NCBI GenBank assembly: GCA_016177705.1
Contig: JACOUT010000010.1
Location: 248,001 to 312,000 of the forward strand
Direction: 5' to 3'
DNA length: 64,000 nt
Source: Deltaproteobacteria bacterium
GTDB taxonomy: Bacteria; Myxococcota; UBA727; VGSZ01
Position numbers and translations under genes: made by a program. The notes beneath the pieces are model-generated. The model searched no databases, was not told the origin of the DNA, and worked only from the letters and a program-made list of their open reading frames with translations. This document shows positions 1 through 8,503 of this stretch, in pieces (within the stretch, counting starts at the first letter, position 1; each line of letters begins with the position of its first letter).

Positions 1-1458
1 CGCCGCCGTCTCGTAGTACCGCGGCTTCGACAACAGCAACATCGCGGTCTCGACGTTGCCGAACCAACGGTTGTGGTCGAGCCCCTGCGCCTTGGCGAGC
101 ACGCGCGCGTCGTCGAGGTGCCCGGGGCCGGCGTTGTAGGCCGCGAGCGCGAAGCGCACGCGGTCCTTCAGCGCGACGTCATCATCCGTGTAGCGCTTGG
201 CCAGCTTGCCGACGTAGCGCCCGCCGCAGGTGATGGCGGCCTTGGGCTCGAAGGGATCGGCGCAGCCGAGCTCTTTGGCGGTGGTGGGCAGAAACTGCAT
301 GACCCCGATGGCGCCGAAGGGCGAGCGTGCCTGTGCATCGAAGCGGCTCTCCTGGTAGCACTGCGCCGCCAGCAGCCGCCAGTCGACGTCGTGCTCGGTG
401 CCGACCTTCCTGAACACCTCGTCCCACGGCGTGATTCGGCCCTCACGGTCGGCGCGTAGCTCGTCGTTCCTCACCGCACGGGTCTCGTCCTTCCAGGCGT
501 GATAGCGGCGCCAGGTCAGGTTCCAGCGCGTGCCCTTGTGGTTCTGCTCGAGGAACTTCTCGAGGAACTCGTGCAACAGTACGTCCTCCTTGCGCACCGC
601 CAGCGCTGCGTCGTCGTCGCCGCCGGGCAGCGTGAGCGCGATCTCGAGGTCGCCTCGGTGCAAGAGCTCGACCTTGGCGATGCGCTCCTCGATGACGCAC
701 GCGAACGCACGCCCCTCACCAACCTCGTCGAGCAGGTCCTCGCTCTCCTCGGTCTCCTTGGCGGCGCGCGGCACCAGCCCCGGGATCTCGAGGCCGCGCA
801 GGCGCTTCATGGCGCCCGACGATGGCTTGACCAGCACGTCCTTGCCGGCCAGCTCCTCGAGGGAGGCGAGCGTCGGCGGCGGCGGCGTGGGCTTCTTGCT
901 CTTGCCCTTCTTCTCGGTCACGGCCTTCTTGACGACGACGACCCAGGGTGTCTGGAGATAGGGACGGGTGAAGTGCACCCGATCCGCGCGCGCCGCCGAC
1001 GTCGACAGCCCGGCAAGGATGATGTCGCCGCGGCCGTCGAGCAGCCAGGGCACCAGCTCGCGTTGGGTGGGCGCCACCACCATCTCGAGGCGCACTTTCA
1101 TCTCGTCGGCGATCCAGGAGGCGAGCTCGTAGTCGAAGCCGGCCTCGACGCCCTTGTAGAGGAAATAGCTGGTCGAGTTGTTGCGGGTCAGCACCCGGAC
1201 CACGCCGCGCGTGCGCAGGTCGGGCAGGTCGCCCGTGTAGCTCTTGCGGCGGTGGCCGGTGAGCGCAAGCGCGAAGCGCTCCTGCGCGGTCTGCGGTGCG
1301 GCCGGCTCGGCGGCGGGTCCGCCGAAGGCTGGGACCGGTGGCGGCGGCGGCGCGCCGGCGAGGTCGATGCGTGGATCGATGGGCGTGGGCGGCGGTGGCA
1401 GCGGCTCACGACAGGAGACCACGACCAAGAGGAAAAGGGCGACGGTCGACGCTCGCAC
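1..1458 (-). CDS. mltF: MltF-type membrane-bound lytic murein transglycosylase (C-terminus off window)
   Basis: This is a peptidoglycan-cleaving lytic transglycosylase of the MltF type, and the frame runs off the left edge, so the C-terminus is missing. About 485 residues are visible. A short hydrophobic leader ends in VVVSC, which suggests a lipoprotein with Cys16. A Pro-rich linker follows, then a periplasmic solute-binding-like domain (about residues 75-310). The SLT goslin domain begins near residue 345 and carries the catalytic-type motif CYQESRFD (Glu near 369), then GAIGVMQFLP and LAAYNAGPG. The start is GTG; an in-frame TAG lies 12 bases upstream, so no longer start is possible nearby. 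The protein should act in the periplasm, anchored to the outer membrane. It is divergent from the HD hydrolase. Domain order matches the family; substrate control by the binding-like domain is family knowledge, not visible here. Confidence 0.9.
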   Translation of the reverse strand, partial: MRASTVALFLLVVVSCREPLPPPPTPIDPRIDLAGAPPPPPVPAFGGPAAEPAAPQTAQERFALALTGHRRKSYTGDLPDLRTRGVVRVLTRNNSTSYFLYKGVEAGFDYELASWIADEMKVRLEMVVAPTQRELVPWLLDGRGDIILAGLSTSAARADRVHFTRPYLQTPWVVVVKKAVTEKKGKSKKPTPPPPTLASLEELAGKDVLVKPSSGAMKRLRGLEIPGLVPRAAKETEESEDLLDEVGEGRAFACVIEERIAKVELLHRGDLEIALTLPGGDDDAALAVRKEDVLLHEFLEKFLEQNHKGTRWNLTWRRYHAWKDETRAVRNDELRADREGRITPWDEVFRKVGTEHDVDWRLLAAQCYQESRFDAQARSPFGAIGVMQFLPTTAKELGCADPFEPKAAITCGGRYVGKLAKRYTDDDVALKDRVRFALAAYNAGPGHLDDARVLAKAQGLDHNRWFGNVETAMLLLSKPRYYETAA

Positions 1459-1510
1459 CGGCCGACTCTACCCCTGTTGCGGTGTGCAGCGGGGCGCGCG
1501 ACATGACGCC

Positions 1511-2890
1511 GTGCGCGAGCGCGAAGAGATCCACATCCGAGATCCGATCCACGGCACGCTGCCGGTGAGCGCGCGCGAGATCAAGCTGATCGATCACCCG
1601 TTCTTTCAGCGCCTGCGCAACATCAAGCAGCTCGGCTTCGCCGACCTGTCGTTCCCCGGCGCCACCCACACGCGCTACTCGCACTCGCTCGGCGCCATGC
1701 ACGTGGCGACGCGCTGCTTCGATCGGCTGTTCCCCACCAGCGGCCACAACCTCGGCACCGACGCACCGGTGGCAGAGCTACCCGCGCGGGTACGCGCGCG
1801 CTTCCGCCAAGCGATGCGACTGGCCATGCTGTTCCACGATCTTGGTCACGCGCCGTTGTCGCACACCACCGAGATGCTGATGCCGTCGGTGGGCGAGCTC
1901 GGCCTCGGCAAGTTCTCCGGCGACGACGTCACGCGGCGTGCCAGCCACGAGGACTACACCCTCAAGATCGTGCTCGACTCCGCGCTCGGCGACGCCCTGC
2001 GCGCGCAGTTCGAGGACGACGGCATCGTGCCCGAGGACGTCGCCGAGCTGATCGTCGGCGCCACCTGGCAGGGGACGAGCGTGCGCTTCCGCCACGGAGG
2101 CGTCGACTACGCGCCGGCGTTGCGGCAGATCGTCAGCTCGGAGTGCGACGCCGATCGCATGGACTACCTGCAGCGCGACTCGTTCTACTGCGGCGTCAAC
2201 TACGGCAAGTTCGACGCCGACTGGTTGATCGACAACGTGGTGCCCGTGATCGAGGACGGTGCCGTCCACCTCGGCATCCGGAGCCGCGCCATCTTCTCGT
2301 TCGAGGACTTCCTGCTGTCGCGCTACCACATGTTCGCGACCGTCTACCTGCACTACACGCCCGTCATCTTCGAGAAGCTGTTGTCGCGCTACTTCGAAGA
2401 CGCGCGCGGCGAGTTCGACCTGCCCGCCGACGTCGAGCGCTACTGCATGCTCGACGACGTCGACCTGTGGGCGACGCTGCGCAGGTCGAAGAACCCCTGG
2501 GCCCGCCGCATCGCCGAGCGCCGCCCGTTCGTCCTGCTCGACGAGCAGAACGAGGGCCACCAGCACATCGGCACCACGGTCTCGCACGATGAGCTGGTCG
2601 AGCGCCTGCAGGACGCCGGCGTCACGCACATCCGCACGCGCTCGCGCTCGGTGTTGTCGAAGTACTTCAGCACCTCGTCGAAGAAGCCGATCTACGTGCA
2701 CACCGGCACCGGCGCCGCCGTGCCCATCGAGCAGTACACGCCGCTGTACGCGCGCTACGAGAAGCCGGCGCTGTTGGAGCGCGTGTTCGTCGACCCCGAC
2801 GCGCGCGTGGCGGCGCGCAAGGTCCTCACCGAGCTGGTCGAGCACAGCGCGCGCAAGGCCATGCCCACGGCGCCGTCGGCCGACGCTTAG
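1511..2890 (+). CDS. HD-domain phosphohydrolase (dGTPase-like, COG1078 type)
   Basis: This is a metal-dependent HD-superfamily phosphohydrolase of 459 residues. The N-terminus reads IHIRDPIHGT, typical of the YwfO/COG1078 group related to dNTP triphosphohydrolases. The metal site is visible as RYSHSLGAMH (His58), FHDLGHAPLSH (His109-Asp110) and a later ECDADRMDYL with the distal Asp. I chose the GTG at 1511 because homology begins almost at once after it; the open frame continues upstream but into the divergent transglycosylase start region. The likely substrate is a nucleotide triphosphate, but this is inferred from the family. The stop codon overlaps the stop of the convergent downstream gene (shared TTAG), so the two transcripts meet tail to tail without a terminator. 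Confidence 0.85.
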   Translation: MREREEIHIRDPIHGTLPVSAREIKLIDHPFFQRLRNIKQLGFADLSFPGATHTRYSHSLGAMHVATRCFDRLFPTSGHNLGTDAPVAELPARVRARFRQAMRLAMLFHDLGHAPLSHTTEMLMPSVGELGLGKFSGDDVTRRASHEDYTLKIVLDSALGDALRAQFEDDGIVPEDVAELIVGATWQGTSVRFRHGGVDYAPALRQIVSSECDADRMDYLQRDSFYCGVNYGKFDADWLIDNVVPVIEDGAVHLGIRSRAIFSFEDFLLSRYHMFATVYLHYTPVIFEKLLSRYFEDARGEFDLPADVERYCMLDDVDLWATLRRSKNPWARRIAERRPFVLLDEQNEGHQHIGTTVSHDELVERLQDAGVTHIRTRSRSVLSKYFSTSSKKPIYVHTGTGAAVPIEQYTPLYARYEKPALLERVFVDPDARVAARKVLTELVEHSARKAMPTAPSADA

Positions 2891-4281
2891 CTGGCGGGCG
2901 CCAGCACCAGGTTGCAGGCGACGCCTACCACCACGTCGTCGTCGACGCGCGGCGCCGGCGCGGCCAGGCGCGGCGCGTGCAGCCAACGCGCTTGCAGCGA
3001 GAAGGGCGGCAAGAACACCCACGAGGCCTCGAGCACGGCGAGCGAGCGCTGCGGGAAGGTGCCGATGGCCGCCGGCGTGGTGACGGCGCGCTCGATGACG
3101 CGCGCGCCCACGTGCACCGGCCCGGCGCCGACGTCGATCGAGGCATCCAAGCGCGAGGCCTGCACGACAGGATCGACGTGCAGCATCGAGGCGAGCCGGA
3201 CCACGTCGAGCACGCGCAGCTCGACGCCGAACCTGCCGCCGACGCCGCCGGGCGCCGCCAGCTCGGCCGCGCCGGTCTCCTGCAGCACGCCGCCGAGATC
3301 GAGCACGCGCCTGCGGTCGAGGTCGTAGAGCGTCGAGAACACACTGCTCCGGTGGCCGGGTCCGTCGGCGACCACGCGCCCCTCGAGTCGCAGCGCCAAC
3401 AGCGCAAGATCAGCGGTGAGGCCGACCCCCGCGGCCGCGCCGGCGCCGGTGCCGGGCGGTGCGCCGAACGACGACACCAGGCCCTGCATCACCGAAGCGC
3501 CGAGCCAGGGCTCGACCTGCACCATGCCGTCGTCGAGCAGCGGCCAGGCGAGCTGGGTGGCGCCGCCGACGAGCGGTCGCGTCGCGGCGCCGGGCAAGAG
3601 CGCGCCGGTCGCGTCGGTGGCGATGCCGCTCGGCGCCACCGCGTCGCCCGCCAGCTCGACGCCGAGCTGCAGGCGGCCGAGCAGCCGAGCGGCCGGGCCC
3701 TCGCCGGCGGGATCGAACAAGGGGCGTGCCGCCACGCGCGCGCCGAACAGCTCCTGGGGCGCCAACAGGTTGCCGAGCACGGCCTGGGCGCCGAGGCCAC
3801 GCGTGCCGGTGTTGACCTCGGCGTAGACGCCGGTGTGGCGCCGGTCCCACTCGGCCGCGTTGGTGTAACGGTCGACGAGCTGACCCGCGCCGAGCGTGGT
3901 GAACAGCGCGCCGGCGCGCGCATGCACGATGTCGCCGGGGTGGCCGACGCGCGCCTCGTCGAGCAGGCGCGACAGCGCGGCCGCCGACAGCGCGCCTCCC
4001 TCGATCCACTCGGCGCAGCGCAGCACGGTGCACACCGGCGGCTCGGCGGGCTCGCTCGGCTCGAGGTCGACGAGGCGCAGCGCCAGCGGCACGCGCAGGT
4101 GCAGCGCGAGCGCGCGGTGCTCGATGCCGACGCCGGCGCCGAGCGTGACCACCGGATCGCGGTCGATGACGCCGAGGCCGACGTCGGCGCCGAGCCACAG
4201 GCCTTCGGGCGCAGCCGCGTCGAGCGAGGGATCGGGGGCAGGGAGCGCGGCGAGCGCCAGCGCCAGGGCAGCGAAGCTCAT
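2887..4281 (-). CDS. secreted, probable outer-membrane protein of unknown function
   Basis: I do not recognise a named family. The 464-residue product starts with a hydrophobic leader (MSFAALALALAALPA) followed directly by alternating polar and hydrophobic segments rich in Gly, Ala, Leu and Val, such as LGADVGLGV, VTLGAGVGIEHRA and VGGRFGVELRVLDVV. That pattern fits amphipathic beta-strands of an outer-membrane barrel. One Cys pair sits near residues 87-92. The start ATG is the first in the frame after the neighbouring upstream gene, which ends 15 bases away on the same strand, so the two are probably cotranscribed. Function is unknown; a porin-like or surface-barrel role is inference from composition only. 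Confidence 0.6.
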   Translation of the reverse strand: MSFAALALALAALPAPDPSLDAAAPEGLWLGADVGLGVIDRDPVVTLGAGVGIEHRALALHLRVPLALRLVDLEPSEPAEPPVCTVLRCAEWIEGGALSAAALSRLLDEARVGHPGDIVHARAGALFTTLGAGQLVDRYTNAAEWDRRHTGVYAEVNTGTRGLGAQAVLGNLLAPQELFGARVAARPLFDPAGEGPAARLLGRLQLGVELAGDAVAPSGIATDATGALLPGAATRPLVGGATQLAWPLLDDGMVQVEPWLGASVMQGLVSSFGAPPGTGAGAAAGVGLTADLALLALRLEGRVVADGPGHRSSVFSTLYDLDRRRVLDLGGVLQETGAAELAAPGGVGGRFGVELRVLDVVRLASMLHVDPVVQASRLDASIDVGAGPVHVGARVIERAVTTPAAIGTFPQRSLAVLEASWVFLPPFSLQARWLHAPRLAAPAPRVDDDVVVGVACNLVLAPAS

Positions 4282-4296
4282 GGCAATGAGCCTACG

Positions 4297-5211
4297 TCAG
4301 CTCTTGACGACGGCGGCGAACAACAGCGGGAAGGTGGCCGCGCCGTTCTTCTGCAGCTCGAGCGCGCCCACCGACGCGGGCTTGGCCTTGCTCGCCAGGC
4401 GCACCGTGATCAGGCGCGGGTTGTCGAGGAACGACAGCTCGCCCTGCACCGTCGACAGCGACGGCAGCAGCACGGTGGTGAGCGCCTGGTTGTCGTGCAC
4501 GTGCACGTACAGACCGCCCTTGGTGAAGGCCGGCAGGCTGATCTCGGTGAGCGCGGTGTTGGCCTCGAAGATCAAGGCGGCCTCGATCTCGCGCAGCTTG
4601 GGCAGGGTGACGCGCGTGACGGCGGGGTTGAAGCCGACATAGATGCCGCGCGCGCGCTCGAGGTTCTCGAAGGCGTCGAGCAACTGGAGCGACGCGTTGC
4701 CCTCGAGCGTCAGCCGGCCGCCGACCTCGGTCAGCGACTTGAGCACCAACAGGTCGGCGCTCTTGAGCACGCTCTCCTGGATCGAGAGATCGCCGGTGAT
4801 GCGCACGACGCCTTCGAGCTTGGCGAGCGAGCGCGCGCTCTCGATGGCGAGCGAGCCGTGCAGGATGCGGCCGCCCGGCACCGTGGAGTAGCGGATGGCG
4901 TCGGCGCCGGCGGTCTTGATCAGGCCGTCGGTGCCACCCTTGAGGCCGAGCGCGTGCAAGCGCGCCTTGACCGAGCCGCCGGCCTGGCCGTCACCCTGGC
5001 CGGCTGGCAAATCGCGCACCTGCCGGCCCTGCATGGAGGGGACGTCGCCGAAGGTGTCGCCCTTGACGGCGGGCTCCTGCTCCATGACGGAAGGGAGCTG
5101 CTTTTCCTGAATCTTTTCGCGCTTCTCGACGACCACCGGCTTGTCGGACACCGGCCGCGCGCCCTTGGTCTTGGGCTCGCCTGGTCCCTTGGGGCCGGTG
5201 AGGTTCGCCAT
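4297..5211 (-). CDS. L-domain-like repeat protein
   Basis: The 304-residue product has a charged, Pro/Lys/Glu-rich N-terminal 90 residues and then a series of about eight repeats of roughly 22-24 residues. Examples of the repeat core are LVLKSLTEVGGRLTLEGNAS, IYVGFNPAVTRVTLPKLREI and LYVHVHDNQALTTVLLPSLS. The spacing of Leu/Val/Ile and the Asn/Gly turns resembles the receptor L-domain (right-handed beta-helix with leucine-rich turns) known from eukaryotic receptors and from scattered bacterial proteins. No signal peptide or membrane segment is visible, so a cytoplasmic location is likely. It sits just upstream of the outer-membrane-like protein on the same strand. No enzymatic motif is present, so a binding or scaffold role is inference. 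Confidence 0.6.
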   Translation of the reverse strand: MANLTGPKGPGEPKTKGARPVSDKPVVVEKREKIQEKQLPSVMEQEPAVKGDTFGDVPSMQGRQVRDLPAGQGDGQAGGSVKARLHALGLKGGTDGLIKTAGADAIRYSTVPGGRILHGSLAIESARSLAKLEGVVRITGDLSIQESVLKSADLLVLKSLTEVGGRLTLEGNASLQLLDAFENLERARGIYVGFNPAVTRVTLPKLREIEAALIFEANTALTEISLPAFTKGGLYVHVHDNQALTTVLLPSLSTVQGELSFLDNPRLITVRLASKAKPASVGALELQKNGAATFPLLFAAVVKS

Positions 5212-5282
5212 GTGGGCACTCTAGCGCCCTTGGGCGCGATTTGGCGGCGGCGGCGCGACCAATCCCTGGTAGGTTTCCGCCC

Positions 5283-5720
5283 ATGAAACGCACGTCCTTC
5301 CTCCTGCCGCTGGCGGCGGGCCTCGGTGCGGCGCTGGTAGCGCTCGTCGGGTGCTCGAACGCGGGTGGCTTCTGTGCCGCGGCTGGCGAATGTGACGATG
5401 AGCTGGTCGCGCTCCAAGGCCTCGATCGCGTGGGCTCGAGCGACGACTCGATCGAGGTTTGCGTCGCCGACCAGGTTGGCTACCTTCGGGCGCTCCGCGC
5501 CAACGAGGAGCCGGAGTGCGCGGAGATGGCGGCGGCGTGGGACGCGTACATGGGCTGCGTCGCCACCGTGTTCGCGCAGGAAGGCGTCGATGAGGCGTGC
5601 GACGCGCTCTCGAGCCCGCTCCTGGTCGACAACCACCCCTGCGACAGCGAGCTGGACGACTACTTCGACGCCCAGCGCGACGCAGACAACGGCCAAGACT
5701 GCAGCCAGAGCGAGGAGTGA
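5283..5720 (+). CDS. small Cys-rich lipoprotein, paralogue 1
   Basis: The 145-residue product has a type II signal peptide, with the lipobox LVGC giving Cys24 as the lipidated residue. The mature part is acidic and contains several Cys, and it shares the motifs RANEEPEC and CDSELDDYFDA with the next gene, so the two are tandem paralogues. ATG 5283 was preferred over upstream in-frame codons because it gives a proper Lys-Arg n-region and hydrophobic core. No known domain is recognised. The even spacing of Cys suggests disulphides in an extracytoplasmic protein. The gene is followed after 3 bases by its paralogue and then by the two clpP genes on the same strand. Confidence 0.75.
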   Translation: MKRTSFLLPLAAGLGAALVALVGCSNAGGFCAAAGECDDELVALQGLDRVGSSDDSIEVCVADQVGYLRALRANEEPECAEMAAAWDAYMGCVATVFAQEGVDEACDALSSPLLVDNHPCDSELDDYFDAQRDADNGQDCSQSEE

Positions 5721-5723
5721 GCG

Positions 5724-6095
5724 ATGCGCACCACCATCACCCCCGTGGCTCGCGCGCTCGCCCTGTGCACGGTCGCCATGTGCGCGCTCGCGATCAGCGG
5801 CTGCGTCGCCAACAGCCTCTGCGGCAAGACGCAGGAGTGCAACGACAGCCTCGAGGACGATAGCTACGGCGTCTGCGTCGAGGCCTATAATGCCGGCATC
5901 AACTCGCTGCGTGCCAACAAGGAGCCGGAGTGCCAGGAGCTGGCGGCCGCCAAGCTCGCGTTCGACGCCTGCCGCGCCGCGCTCGACTGCGACGACTTCG
6001 ACGAGGCCGACTTCGGCGGCAAGTGTGACGACGAGCTGGACGACTACGAGGATGCCATGGGGGACGCCGACGGCGAGTGCAGCTCGTACGACTGA
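5724..6095 (+). CDS. small Cys-rich lipoprotein, paralogue 2
   Basis: The 123-residue product is the tandem paralogue of the preceding lipoprotein. It has a signal peptide with lipobox AISGC (Cys27) and the shared motifs RANKEPEC and CDDELDDYEDA, with the Cys positions aligned between the two. The insert around CVATVFAQEGV of the first copy is shorter here. The upstream stop is 3 bases before the ATG, which argues for one transcript and coupled translation. It ends about 55 bases before clpP. Function is not known; the pair probably sits in the outer membrane facing the periplasm. I see no metal-binding or enzymatic signature beyond the conserved Cys and acidic residues. Confidence 0.75.
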   Translation: MRTTITPVARALALCTVAMCALAISGCVANSLCGKTQECNDSLEDDSYGVCVEAYNAGINSLRANKEPECQELAAAKLAFDACRAALDCDDFDEADFGGKCDDELDDYEDAMGDADGECSSYD

Positions 6096-6149
6096 TCGCT
6101 AGACACGCTCGTCAGACACGCTCGCCAGAGATTCTCGTCAGAGGCCCGC

Positions 6150-6752
6150 ATGAGCTACAGCCCCATCGTCATCGAGCAGACCGCGCGCGGCGAGCGCGAG
6201 TACGACATCTGGTCGCGGCTGTTGAAGGATCGCATCGTCTTCTTGGGGCGCGGCATCGACGACAACCTGGCCAACCTGATCGTCGCGCAGTTGCTCTACC
6301 TCGAGGCCGAGGACTCCGAGAAGGACGTCATCCTCTACATGAACTCGCCGGGAGGGTCGGTGACCGCCGGCTTGGCCATCTACGACGCCATGCAGTACGT
6401 GCGCTGCCCTGTGCAGACGGTGTGCGTCGGCCAGTGCGCGTCGATGGCGGCGGTGCTGCTGTGCGCGGGCAGCAAGGGCAAGCGCCACATCCTGCCGCAC
6501 AGCCGCGTGATGATTCACCAACCCCACGGCGGCGCGGGTGGCACCTCGGCGGACATCGAGATCCAGGCGAAGGAGATCATGAAGCTCAAGCGCCGGCTCA
6601 ACGAGCTGATCGCCAAGCACACCGGCAAGCCCTTCGACGTCGTCGAGAAGGACACCGATCGCGACTACTTCATGAGCGCCGACGAGGCGATTGCCTATGG
6701 GCTGGTCGACAAGGTGGTCGCGCGCAGCGACGTCAAGAAGACCGACGCATGA
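6150..6752 (+). CDS. clpP: ATP-dependent Clp protease proteolytic subunit, copy 1
   Basis: This 200-residue protein is a complete ClpP serine peptidase, the barrel that degrades proteins unfolded by ClpX or ClpA. The catalytic triad is intact: Ser98 in GQCASMA, His123 in RVMIHQPH and Asp172 in DRDYF. The oxyanion-hole Gly motif NSPGGSV is present at about residues 65-71. There is little N-terminal propeptide. The start ATG is the first codon that gives the conserved PIVIEQTARGER N-terminus. Its stop overlaps the start of the second clpP by 4 bases (ATGA), so both subunits are probably made in a fixed ratio. No clpX or tig lies next to it in this window. Confidence 0.95.
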   Translation: MSYSPIVIEQTARGEREYDIWSRLLKDRIVFLGRGIDDNLANLIVAQLLYLEAEDSEKDVILYMNSPGGSVTAGLAIYDAMQYVRCPVQTVCVGQCASMAAVLLCAGSKGKRHILPHSRVMIHQPHGGAGGTSADIEIQAKEIMKLKRRLNELIAKHTGKPFDVVEKDTDRDYFMSADEAIAYGLVDKVVARSDVKKTDA

Positions 6753-7363
6753 GCATCGTCGATCCCACTCGCGCCGCCATCGTCATCGAGCAGACCGCGC
6801 GCGGCGAGCGCGCCTACGACATCTGGTCGCGCCTGCTGAAAGACCGCATCGTCTTTCTCGGTACGCCGATCAACGACGATGTCGCCAACCTGATCGTGGC
6901 GCAGTTGCTCTACCTCGAGGCCGAGGACGCCGACAAAGACGTCATCATGTACCTGAACTCGCCGGGCGGCGTGGTCACCTCGGGCTTGGCCATCTACGAC
7001 GCAATGAAGTACATCCGCTGCGACGTGCAGACGGTGTGCGTCGGTCAATGTGCATCGATGGGCGCGGTGCTGTTGTGCGCCGGCACCAAGGGCAAGCGGC
7101 ACATCCTGCCCAACAGCCGCGTGATGATCCACCAGCCACACGGCGGCGCCGGTGGCACCTCGAGCGACATCGAGATCCAGGCGCGCGAGATCGTCAAGTT
7201 GCGCGGCCAGCTCAATGAGATCATCGCCGAGGCGTGCGGCAAGCCGCTCAAGCAGGTCGAGCAAGACACCGACCGCGACTTCTACATGGGCGCCGAGGAG
7301 GCGATTAGCTACGGCCTGGTCGACAAGATCGTCGAGCGGCACGCGGGCGGCGAAAAGAAGTAG
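6749..7363 (+). CDS. clpP: ATP-dependent Clp protease proteolytic subunit, copy 2
   Basis: This is a second ClpP of 204 residues, closely related to the first and translationally coupled to it through the ATGA overlap. The triad is intact (Ser103 in GQCASMG, His128 in RVMIHQPH, Asp177 in DRDFY). The Gly motif reads NSPGGVV rather than NSPGGSV, and the N-terminus is five residues longer. Two ClpP paralogues that can form a mixed double ring are known from actinobacteria, cyanobacteria and some other phyla. The tandem layout here makes a hetero-tetradecamer plausible, but that is inference. It ends 13 bases before the convergent Gly-Glu repeat gene, with no clear terminator between them. Confidence 0.95.
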   Translation: MSIVDPTRAAIVIEQTARGERAYDIWSRLLKDRIVFLGTPINDDVANLIVAQLLYLEAEDADKDVIMYLNSPGGVVTSGLAIYDAMKYIRCDVQTVCVGQCASMGAVLLCAGTKGKRHILPNSRVMIHQPHGGAGGTSSDIEIQAREIVKLRGQLNEIIAEACGKPLKQVEQDTDRDFYMGAEEAISYGLVDKIVERHAGGEKK

Positions 7364-7376
7364 CGCCGGTGTGCGC

Positions 7377-8480
7377 TCATTGCACGCACGGCAGGTGGTG
7401 CAGCGGATTGTCGAGCGTGATGGTGCCGACCGTCACCTGCTCCGACAGCGTCCACACGCCGGTGCCGTCCTCGTCGTAGCAGGCGGCCTCACCTTGCAGC
7501 TCGGCGGGCTGCGCCACCTGCACGAAGTCGGTTGCCTCGACGTCGTCGAGCGCCACCGTGGCGAGGTCCGCCTGCCAGAGCGCTTGGTACGTGCGCAACA
7601 ACAAACGCGCGCCGCTCGGGTGCAGGTCGGCGCCGGTGGCGAGGCGCAGGGTGGTGCCCGTGCCCGGCGTGTCGAAGTGGCTGGAGATGCGCGCCTGCAC
7701 CGGAGTGTCTTCGACGAACGGTGCGTCGAGCCGGAGGATGCGCGCGCCATCGTTCACCTTCTCGTAGAAGACCAGCGCGCTCGCGTCGGGCAGCGCGACG
7801 AAGGCCTCGATGTCGGCGGGACCTCCTTCGGCGGTGAAGGGGAAGGCCCAGACGCGCGCGGCGTCTCGCGGCGCGAAGCTGGTGGCGACGTCGATGGCGG
7901 GCTCGCGCACCGCGTAGACCGCGAGGCTCGCGCGCGCGCCTCCATTGTCGCCGGTGTCGGCCACCCACAGGCAGGCCGCCGCCGCGTCGGGGCAGGGGGC
8001 GGCGGCGAGATCCTCGAAATCGACGGGGGCGACGCCGGGCAGCAGCAGCTCCCCGAGCACGTGGCCGCTGGTGTTGACGGCGAACAGTCGCGCGCTGTCG
8101 CCTGAGTCGTTGTGCAGCCACAGCAGGCCGGGGGTGGTCGGCGAGGGGACGATGCCCGAGGCCTCCGCGACCGCGCCGTCGACGAGGTCGACCGTGCTGG
8201 CGCTGCCGAGCGAGCCTGCGCACAGCGCGCGCGTCGGCATCACGAATTGATCGCCCTCGCCCTCACCCTCACCTTCGCCTTCACCCTCACCTTCGCCTTC
8301 ACCCTCACCTTCGCCCTCTCCTTCTCCTTCTCCTTCTCCTTCTCCTTCTCCTTCTCCCTCTCCCTCTCCCTCTCCCTCTCCCTCACCTTCGCCCTCGCCC
8401 TCACCCTCGCCTACGGCGGGCGTAGGGCACGCGCAGGGCAAAAGGGCGGCGACGATCACGATGGTGGCAGCGAGCTTCAC
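7377..8480 (-). CDS. secreted protein with long Gly-Glu repeat linker
   Basis: The 367-residue product begins with a hydrophobic leader ending LLPCAC, a plausible but non-classical lipobox. About 26 consecutive Gly-Glu pairs follow (residues about 24-77). The C-terminal part, roughly residues 80-367, contains GLLWLHNDSGD, LWVADTGDN and YDEDGTGVWTLSEQ. These look like strands of a beta-propeller that reads out stored values, as in esterase-like or SdiA-regulated-like folds, but I cannot name the family. The GTG at 8480 is chosen because it places the leader at the N-terminus; upstream residues are Arg-rich and non-coding in character. Gly-Glu tracts of this kind are a recurring linker in myxobacterial surface proteins and probably space the domain from the membrane. 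Confidence 0.75.
   Translation of the reverse strand: MKLAATIVIVAALLPCACPTPAVGEGEGEGEGEGEGEGEGEGEGEGEGEGEGEGEGEGEGEGEGEGEGEGEGEGEGDQFVMPTRALCAGSLGSASTVDLVDGAVAEASGIVPSPTTPGLLWLHNDSGDSARLFAVNTSGHVLGELLLPGVAPVDFEDLAAAPCPDAAAACLWVADTGDNGGARASLAVYAVREPAIDVATSFAPRDAARVWAFPFTAEGGPADIEAFVALPDASALVFYEKVNDGARILRLDAPFVEDTPVQARISSHFDTPGTGTTLRLATGADLHPSGARLLLRTYQALWQADLATVALDDVEATDFVQVAQPAELQGEAACYDEDGTGVWTLSEQVTVGTITLDNPLHHLPCVQ
8252..8411. repeat. hexanucleotide tandem repeat encoding (Gly-Glu)n
   Basis: About 160 bases made of degenerate 6-base units (CTCACC, CTCGCC, CTCTCC and CTTCTCC-like variants on the plus strand) encode the Gly-Glu linker on the minus strand. The third-position variation is grouped: runs of TTCTCC and CTCTCC sit in the middle while the flanks alternate. 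This is what slipped-strand expansion of short blocks would leave. Length variation between strains is likely. Confidence 0.9.
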
Positions 8481-8503
8481 GCGCTCCCTCGACGGCCGGC
8501 GGT

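Noticed and set aside
2977..5286. A 769-residue open frame on the plus strand across two minus-strand genes
   Set aside because: Its product is a monotonous Arg/Ala/Gly/His/Gln sequence without motifs, typical of the antisense of GC-rich genes. The minus-strand frames have leader, repeat and start features.
8252..8411. Possible CRISPR or satellite array
   Set aside because: Units are 6 bases with no spacers and stay in frame as Gly-Glu codons.
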